Assembly: GCA_036645575.1 (NCBI GenBank) | Contig: JAVXNW010000029.1 | Coordinates: 1 to 26,093, forward strand | Direction: 5' to 3' | DNA: 26,093 bases | From: JAVXNW01 sp036645575 | GTDB taxonomy: Bacteria > Bacillota > Clostridia > Christensenellales > Aristaeellaceae | Shown: positions 21,081 through 26,093 of the stretch, piece after piece | How the letters are laid out: every line of letters starts with the position of its first letter | Position numbering within the stretch: the first letter of the stretch is position 1 | Position numbers and translations under genes: made by a program | The notes under the pieces: generated by a model | Told to the model about the DNA's origin: nothing | Database searches by the model: none | The model's input: only the letters and a program-made list of their open reading frames with translations

Positions 21081-22082
21081 TTAGCCGATCTTGGCCAGAT
21101 CCAAGCCCGCCTGCACGATGTGCTCGGGCAATGCGGTGAACATGTCGTTGATCGACTGGCTGTTGTAGTAGCGGATCACGGTCTCGGCAAACATCGGCGC
21201 GACCGAGACCATCTGGAACTTGGCTTCGCCCACGATGTTGGGGTTAAACAGCGTGTCAGTCGAGATCACCTTGTCGATCGGGCTTGCGTTGATGAGCTCG
21301 ACGCCCTGCTTGGAGATGATGTTGTGAGAGAGCATCGCCTGAATGTTGCGCCCGCCGCGCTTTTTGAGCGCGTGCGCCAGATTCACCAGCGTGCCACCCG
21401 AGGTGGTGAAGTCGTCCACGATCAGGCAGTCCTTGCCCTCGACGTTTCCGAGAATCTCGAGCACCTGCGCGTTTTCCGAGTGGTCGCTGCGCTGCTTGTC
21501 GCCGATGGCGACCGGCAGGTTCAGCCAGGCGGCAAATTTGCGCGCCTGCTTGGCAAAGCCGGAGTCCGGCGACACGATCACGGCATTGGACAAGTCCGCC
21601 TGTTTCTTGATCGTCTCGCACAGCATGGGCATTGCGTACAGGTGATCCATCGGGCGCTTGAAAAAGCCCTGCACCTGCGGGGAATGCAGATCCATCGTGA
21701 TGAACTTGTCGCATCCGGCCAGTTCCATCGACTCCGCGCACACGCGCGCACGGATCGACACGCGCGGTTCGTCCTTCTTGTCGCCCTTGGCATAGCCGAA
21801 ATAGGGCATGACCAGCGTCACCGACAACGCGTTTGAACGCTTGAGCGCGTCCACAAAAAACAGGATTTCAACGAACTCGTCGTTGGGATTGGTTGCAATG
21901 GGTTGCACCAAATACACATTGCGGTCGCGCACCGATTCGTTTATCCGAACAAAGGTGTTTCCGTCAGAGAACCGAATGACTTGCGAAGAACCAAGCTTCT
22001 GACCCATGTAGCGGCACATGCGCTCCGCAAAAGCGTAACCGCCGCTGCCCGCAAATACTGCGATGTTGGAATCCTGAAACAA
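21081..22082 (-). CDS. prs: Ribose-phosphate pyrophosphokinase
   Basis: The 333-aa enzyme makes PRPP from ribose-5-phosphate and ATP. Visible elements are YFGYAKGDKKDEPR (104-117), DLHSPQVQGFF (141-151), SPDSGFAKQARKFA (181-194), the DKQR catalytic-loop motif (205-208) and the PRPP-binding loop VDDFTTSGGT (232-241). Several differ from the classic bacterial versions (DLHAxQIQGFF, SPDxGGVxRA, VDDxIDTAGT), so it belongs to a divergent branch but keeps the catalytic Lys and Arg. Start: TTG 22082 with aaggag (22094-22099) 11 nt upstream; an in-frame TTG at 22103 has no ribosome site. It follows vanW by 68 nt with no visible promoter. Confidence 0.93.
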   Translation of the reverse strand: MFQDSNIAVFAGSGGYAFAERMCRYMGQKLGSSQVIRFSDGNTFVRINESVRDRNVYLVQPIATNPNDEFVEILFFVDALKRSNALSVTLVMPYFGYAKGDKKDEPRVSIRARVCAESMELAGCDKFITMDLHSPQVQGFFKRPMDHLYAMPMLCETIKKQADLSNAVIVSPDSGFAKQARKFAAWLNLPVAIGDKQRSDHSENAQVLEILGNVEGKDCLIVDDFTTSGGTLVNLAHALKKRGGRNIQAMLSHNIISKQGVELINASPIDKVISTDTLFNPNIVGEAKFQMVSVAPMFAETVIRYYNSQSINDMFTALPEHIVQAGLDLAKIG

Positions 22083-22150
22083 CCGAATCCACGCTCCTTC
22101 CAAAAAACGCCCATCCCTTGTATTTCCCGGCCACCCGGCCCTGCTTGTCT

Positions 22151-23575
22151 CTATTCGTATGGATGTACGCCACGCCAGTAAACTGGCTGCGATGAATAGT
22201 AGGTATCCAGCGCCAACGCCTGCCGCTCGACTTCCGCGCCCGTCTCGCGGTCGTAATACACGCGGTAGCCGCGGCTCTTGAGGCCGTCCTTGCCCTCGGA
22301 CTTGAGCACCGGATCCTCGTCCACATAGTAGACGAATTTGCCGCTTTCGTCCGGAACATATTTGTTTTTCTGCGGCGTTAGCGTCTGCAAGATCTCGTTT
22401 TCGAGCTTGATCTCATACTTGCAGGGCGGGCCGTAGACGCGCACCTCGGCGCGGCTGGAGTCTACGCTTGTGTAAAAGTACATCGGGTAGTCTTGGTTGT
22501 TGGTGAATTTTAGGTCCTTGCCCTTGTCGGACACCACCGCGTCGAAGCTGGGCTTGACGTAGGCCACCGTCATCGTGTGGCACTGGCGCACCGTCACGTC
22601 GATATTGGCCAGCAGCAGCGCGCCGTACAGCGTCGAGGACGCCTGACAGGTGCCGCCGCCAATGCCGGTGACGACGGTGGTGCCGTCGTACTCGTTGGCC
22701 TCAAAAAAGCCGTTGGCCTTGGTGCGCTTGCCCACGATCTGGTTAAACGAGATCGTCTCGCCGGGGTTGATGACCAGGCCGTCAAACGAGCTGAGCGCGC
22801 GGCGAATGTTCCGGGTGCGCAGGATGCTGCTCGCGTTGGTGGGCGTTGAGTAGGTCACGATCAGCTGGGTGTTCTGCTCCAGCTCCGCGGTCGTGATGTC
22901 GGCCTCCCACACCTCGGGCACAAGCTCCACCGCCGCGGTGTCCGAGCCCTCGCGCATCCATTGCTCGAGCGTTTCGTGCAGCTTGTTCGAGGGCACGCGC
23001 AGGCCGTCCTGCGAGGGGATGATCGTCAGCATCTCGTCCGGCTCGACAATCACGCTCGCGTTCACCGGCGGCACGTTCACTTCCGCTTGAATCTGCGCGA
23101 TGAAGTCGTCCAGCATCACCGTGTCGTACTTGATTTCGCTCTCGTAGTAGACCGGGTTGGCCTTGACGTAGGCGGCCTGGTCGCGCTTCTCGCCGGCGGT
23201 TCCGGCATGGCCAAAGTTCCACGCCAGACCCAACTGCGTCGTGAGGTCAAGCTCGGCGTTGAACGTGGCGGGCGTAAAGGTCCATTGCCTGCCCGCGCAG
23301 GTCAGCAGGAACGAATCCTGATGCAGGCGCTTGTCGATGCCGCTGTTGACCGCCTGCACGCCTTCCTCGTAGGTCATGCCGCCCAGCGCAAGGCCGTTGA
23401 CATAGACGCCTTCGCAGAAGGTGTCCGCGGAAGGCGTCCGGTTGCCCACAAGGCGCACGACCAGGACGATGACCATGACAAGCACCGCGACCACCGCAGC
23501 CATCTTGAGGATGGCAAGGGCCTCGCGCCTAAAGTGGGGGCGATTATTCTTCTTCCGACGAGCATATGAAGCCAT
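22151..23575 (-). CDS. VanW family protein with peptidoglycan-binding-like domain
   Basis: The protein is 474 aa. A basic N-terminus precedes one membrane helix (about 24-43). An extracellular PG_binding_4/YoaR-like region follows (about 52-220), then the VanW domain (about 240-370) with SFNQIVGKRT, GGGTCQASSTLYGALLLAN (306-324) and YVKPSFDAVV. The tail may hold a G5-like strand region. VanW-domain proteins occur widely in Gram-positives outside vancomycin clusters; the biochemical role is unknown, and no van genes are here, so this is not evidence of resistance. The Shine-Dalgarno (gggaggt) is ~12 nt from the ATG, slightly long. It has its own extended -10 promoter. Confidence 0.92.
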   Translation of the reverse strand: MASYARRKKNNRPHFRREALAILKMAAVVAVLVMVIVLVVRLVGNRTPSADTFCEGVYVNGLALGGMTYEEGVQAVNSGIDKRLHQDSFLLTCAGRQWTFTPATFNAELDLTTQLGLAWNFGHAGTAGEKRDQAAYVKANPVYYESEIKYDTVMLDDFIAQIQAEVNVPPVNASVIVEPDEMLTIIPSQDGLRVPSNKLHETLEQWMREGSDTAAVELVPEVWEADITTAELEQNTQLIVTYSTPTNASSILRTRNIRRALSSFDGLVINPGETISFNQIVGKRTKANGFFEANEYDGTTVVTGIGGGTCQASSTLYGALLLANIDVTVRQCHTMTVAYVKPSFDAVVSDKGKDLKFTNNQDYPMYFYTSVDSSRAEVRVYGPPCKYEIKLENEILQTLTPQKNKYVPDESGKFVYYVDEDPVLKSEGKDGLKSRGYRVYYDRETGAEVERQALALDTYYSSQPVYWRGVHPYE

Positions 23576-23608
23576 TTATATCAAAATACCTCCCATATCG
23601 TCTTTCTC

Positions 23609-23617
23609 ATTATAGCA
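23609..23617 (-). promoter_or_regulatory. Extended -10 promoter of vanW (and probably prs)
   Basis: The - strand reads TGCTATAAT, a consensus extended -10. The -35 position (23632-23637, tttccc) is poor. The vanW ATG lies 34 bp downstream of the -10. Confidence 0.72.
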
Positions 23618-23681
23618 TAGACCGCGCGTTCGGGAAAGGCCAATTTCTGGACGAAAGTAAAAAGAAATGGAAAGATAGGTT

Positions 23682-23713
23682 AGAGCCGTCCTTTACAAGT
23701 AAAGGACGGCTCT
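23682..23713 (-). terminator. Terminator-like hairpin after ftsH
   Basis: A perfect 15-bp inverted repeat (agagccgtcctttac, 23682-23696, and its complement 23699-23713) with a 2-nt centre lies 28 bp beyond the ftsH stop. The 3' side on the - strand (taacctatcttt) is only mildly U-rich. Its place between the ftsH 3' end and the vanW promoter supports termination of ftsH. Confidence 0.78.
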
Positions 23714-23741
23714 GACGGGCAATTGGTTCAGTTATTTTAAA

Positions 23742-25646
23742 TTATTCGGCGCTTTGCACGCTGGCTTCGCCCGCGACGAGCTGGTTAAACTCGGTCTCGT
23801 CCAGCTTTTCGCGCTCGATCAGCGCATTTGCCACGCGCTCAAGCGCCTCGCGGTGCTCGCTCAGCAGCTGGGTTGCGCGCTGGTGGCTGCGCTCGAGCAG
23901 CGCGCGCACCTCGGAATCCACCTCGGAATTGACCGCCTCGGAGAAGCTGGAGCGCGACTGCGAGAAGTCGCGGCCCAGGAACACCTCGTGCTCGCCGCCC
24001 AGGAAGATCGGGCCCACCTTTTCGCTCATGCCGTACTCGGTGACCATGTCGCGCGCCAGCTTGGTCGCGCGCTTGAGGTCGCTGGTCGAGCCGGTCGAGA
24101 CATCGCCCAGCACCAGCTGTTCGGCGCAGTGTCCGCCCAGCAGGCCCGCGATCTGCGCCTCGAGGCGGGTGCTTGCGATGTAGTTGATCTCCTCGTCCGG
24201 CAGGTACATGGTATATCCGCCCATGCCCTTGCTGCGCGGAACGATCGATATCTCGTGCACGCGGTCGCACTCGGGGATGAAGTTCATCACGATCGCGTGC
24301 CCCGCCTCGTGGTAGGCGACCAGCTTTTTGTCGCGATCGGTGATGCGGAAGCTCTTTTTCTCCGGGCCCGCGCTCACCTTGGTGACCGCCTCTTCGAGGA
24401 TCGGCATGGTGATCTGCGCGTTGCCCGCGCGCGCGGTCAAAATCGCGCCCTCGTTGAGCACGTTTTCAAGGTCGGCGCCGGTGAAGTACGGCGTGCGCTT
24501 GGCCAGCACGTCCAGCTTTACGTCCGGACCCAGCGGCTTCCCGCGCGCGTGCACCTTCAGGATCTCCTCGCGACCCTTGACGTCGGGATAGCCCACGAAG
24601 ATCTGGCGGTCGAACCGGCCGGGGCGCAATAGCGCCGGGTCTAGGATGTCGGCGCGGTTGGTCGCGGCCATCACGATCACGCCCTCGTTGTGCTGAAAGC
24701 CGTCCATCTCAACCAGCAGCTGATTGAGCGTCTGCTCGCGCTCGTCGTGCCCGCCGCCCATGCCCGCGCCACGCTGACGCCCCACCGCGTCGATCTCGTC
24801 GATGAACACGATGGCGGGCAGCGCCTTTTTCGCCTGCTCGAACAGGTCGCGCACGCGCGAAGCGCCCACGCCCACGAACATCTCGACGAAGTCGGAGCCG
24901 GAAATGGTGAAAAACGGCACGCCTGCCTCGCCGGAAACCGCGCGCGCGAGCAGCGTCTTTCCGGTGCCCGGCGGGCCGATCAGCAGCACGCCCTTGGGAA
25001 TGCGCGCGCCCACGTCGGTAAAGCGCTTGGGGTTTTTGAGGAACTCGACGATCTCGCGCAGTTCCTCCTTTTCCTCATCCGCGCCCGCCACGTCGCGGAA
25101 TGTCACCTTGGTCGTGCTGGGGTCGCTCAGGCGCGCGTGGCTCTTGCCGAAATTCATCACGCCGCCCTTGCCCGCGCCCGCCTGCTGGCGCATCATGAAG
25201 TACCAGAACGCCCCGAACAGCACGACGATGCCCAGCGTCGGCAGCCATTCCATCCACCACGGCGCGCCCGCCGGGATCGTGACGTTCGTCGTAAAGCCGT
25301 AGTCCTTGGTGGTTACCTCCGCAACCGGCTTTCCGAGTTTTTTGGCGTACAGCTTGTTGACGTCCTCGTAGAACTGGCTGTGGGAGCTGATCGTCGTGGT
25401 CAGGTCGTAACGCTTGCCAAACTCGGCAAGCGGGATCGTGCTGTCCGTGAGTCGCCCGATCAGGGTTGCGCCGCTCAGCTCGATGTTGGCGATTTTGCCT
25501 TCGTCAATCATCGTGAGCAGCGACGAGTAATCGGGCAGCAGCACCGTGTCTCGCGTCGTGGGGCCGGTCATGTTGACCACCATCAGCACGATCACCACGA
25601 GCAGCGCATACATGAGGACCGTTTGCCACCTGCGCATATTTTTCAA
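23742..25646 (-). CDS. ftsH: ATP-dependent zinc metalloprotease FtsH
   Basis: The 634-aa membrane-bound hexameric protease degrades misfolded and regulatory proteins. Two membrane helices (about 9-26 and 132-151) flank an external domain. The AAA domain has Walker A GPPGTGKT (224-231), pore motif FVG (257-259), Walker B FIDEID (281-286) and the second region of homology NRADILDPALLRPGRFDRQ (330-348). The protease zinc site is HEAGH (446-450), with the third ligand in the GDVSTGSTSDL segment. Start: TTG 25646 with aagga about 8-9 nt upstream, or ATG 25637 with aggag 11 nt upstream; both remain possible. No -10 box is seen between it and the repeat pair at 25667-25898, so those repeats may be transcribed in its leader. 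Confidence 0.97.
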   Translation of the reverse strand: MKNMRRWQTVLMYALLVVIVLMVVNMTGPTTRDTVLLPDYSSLLTMIDEGKIANIELSGATLIGRLTDSTIPLAEFGKRYDLTTTISSHSQFYEDVNKLYAKKLGKPVAEVTTKDYGFTTNVTIPAGAPWWMEWLPTLGIVVLFGAFWYFMMRQQAGAGKGGVMNFGKSHARLSDPSTTKVTFRDVAGADEEKEELREIVEFLKNPKRFTDVGARIPKGVLLIGPPGTGKTLLARAVSGEAGVPFFTISGSDFVEMFVGVGASRVRDLFEQAKKALPAIVFIDEIDAVGRQRGAGMGGGHDEREQTLNQLLVEMDGFQHNEGVIVMAATNRADILDPALLRPGRFDRQIFVGYPDVKGREEILKVHARGKPLGPDVKLDVLAKRTPYFTGADLENVLNEGAILTARAGNAQITMPILEEAVTKVSAGPEKKSFRITDRDKKLVAYHEAGHAIVMNFIPECDRVHEISIVPRSKGMGGYTMYLPDEEINYIASTRLEAQIAGLLGGHCAEQLVLGDVSTGSTSDLKRATKLARDMVTEYGMSEKVGPIFLGGEHEVFLGRDFSQSRSSFSEAVNSEVDSEVRALLERSHQRATQLLSEHREALERVANALIEREKLDETEFNQLVAGEASVQSAE

Positions 25647-25666
25647 ATCTCCTGTCCTTTCTCGCC

Positions 25667-25898
25667 AGCACGACGCTGCGGCGTCGTGCTGCGCTCACGC
25701 GGGTTATTGAACGCGGAGGAGGGGCTACTCGCCCCCCTCCACACCACCCCCTCGGGCTGTACGCCCTTGCTGTGGTGCACGACGCTGCGGTGCCGTGCAC
25801 CGCTCACGCGGGTTATTGAACGCGAAAGGTGGGCTACTCGCCCCCTTTCACACGATCCCCTCGAGCTGTACGTTCACGCTATGGCATTCTCGCATAGC
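25667..25898 (-). repeat. Structured dispersed repeat, copies C and D in tandem
   Basis: Two units lie head to tail on the - strand. Copy D (25898-25801) has a 6-bp hairpin (gctatg/catagc, 25878-25898) around the loop cgagaatgc, then the G/C-switching hairpin at 25824-25849 (gaaagg+gggc with gccc+cctttc), then the linker. A hairpin with two imperfect pairs (25775-25800, loop tgcg on +) joins it to copy C. Copy C has its hairpin at 25715-25740 (ggagg+ggggc with gcccc+cctcc), the linker, and a perfect 10-bp hairpin at 25667-25690. Both units point toward ftsH. Frames within them are not credible genes. Confidence 0.88.
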
Positions 25899-25938
25899 TC
25901 CCTATGTTGGGGTGGGGTGCGGGGACACCTCTTCTGAG

Positions 25939-26047
25939 CCTCCCCTTGAGGGGAGGGGGCACCCGCAGGTGACGGAAGGGTGGCTCCGTGGGTACGACGA
26001 CGGGGGAGGAAGACCGCGAGATAGCCCGAGTTCGGTCGGGCGATCTC
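25939..26047. repeat. Hairpin-rich non-coding region at the window end
   Basis: The last ~195 bases (25899-26093) contain no supported gene. Three hairpins are visible: cctcccc/ggggagg with loop ttga (25939-25956); cacc/ggtg with loop cgca (25960-25971); and gagat-a-gcccga with tcgggc-g-atctc (26018-26047, 11 bp with one 1x1 mismatch). The sequence resembles the kind of multi-copy intergenic repeat found in gut clostridia, but no second copy is in this window. From 26048 on I see nothing. Confidence 0.55.
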
Positions 26048-26093
26048 TTGAGTTACTGACAATCTTCTAGCGCTGCGAGCATTCCTGCGGCTT

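Noticed and set aside
22151..23575. Vancomycin resistance determinant.
   Set aside because: A VanW domain alone is common in Gram-positive bacteria; no vanA/B-type ligase, vanH, vanX or vanRS is in the window.

Overview
The window is ordinary chromosomal DNA from a GC-rich, low-plasticity stretch of a Gram-positive bacterium. The gene set points to class Clostridia (Bacillota): an Asp23/AmaP pair beside nusB, a second TsaD-fold protein, a divergent PAP2 protein, the tlyA-nadK-argR-recN run, a VanW/peptidoglycan-binding protein, TagD and a CDP-glycerol transferase. GC content by eye is about 60-65%, which gives many long antisense shadow frames. A high-GC gut-type clostridium (for example Christensenellales or relatives) is my best guess; the genus cannot be fixed from this sequence.

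Region 1 (1-13332, all + strand) is the classic nusB-to-recN chromosomal block, also known from Bacillus subtilis (yqhY-nusB-folD-xseA-xseB-ispA-dxs-yqxC-ahrC-recN). It begins with an Asp23 protein and its AmaP membrane anchor behind a clear promoter, followed by a terminator. Then come nusB, a TsaD-like paralogue, folD, xseA, xseB, ispA, a PAP2-like membrane protein, dxs and tlyA. A second promoter drives nadK, argR and recN, which end at a strong terminator. The work done is envelope homeostasis, transcription antitermination, one-carbon metabolism, DNA repair, isoprenoid precursor supply, rRNA methylation, NADP synthesis and arginine control. The spoIVB and spo0A genes that often follow recN are absent here.

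Region 2 (13614-18443, - strand) has a large membrane diguanylate cyclase with two extracellular solute-binding domains and the threonine-degradation pair tdh-kbl. Region 3 (18444-19754, + strand) has tadA behind a 98-bp nested palindrome, and tagD with its own promoter and terminator. Region 4 (19846-25646, - strand) has a CDP-glycerol glycerophosphotransferase-like gene, prs, vanW and ftsH.

The least expected content is non-coding. A dispersed, multi-hairpin repeat occurs at 1-93, 13416-13608 and as a tandem pair at 25667-25898. Its stems change sequence in compensating pairs while the loops stay constant. I find no CRISPR array, tRNA, rRNA, transposase, toxin-antitoxin pair or phage-defence operon. 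No protein-level system here looks undescribed; the structured repeat and the tadA leader palindrome are the best candidates for something new.
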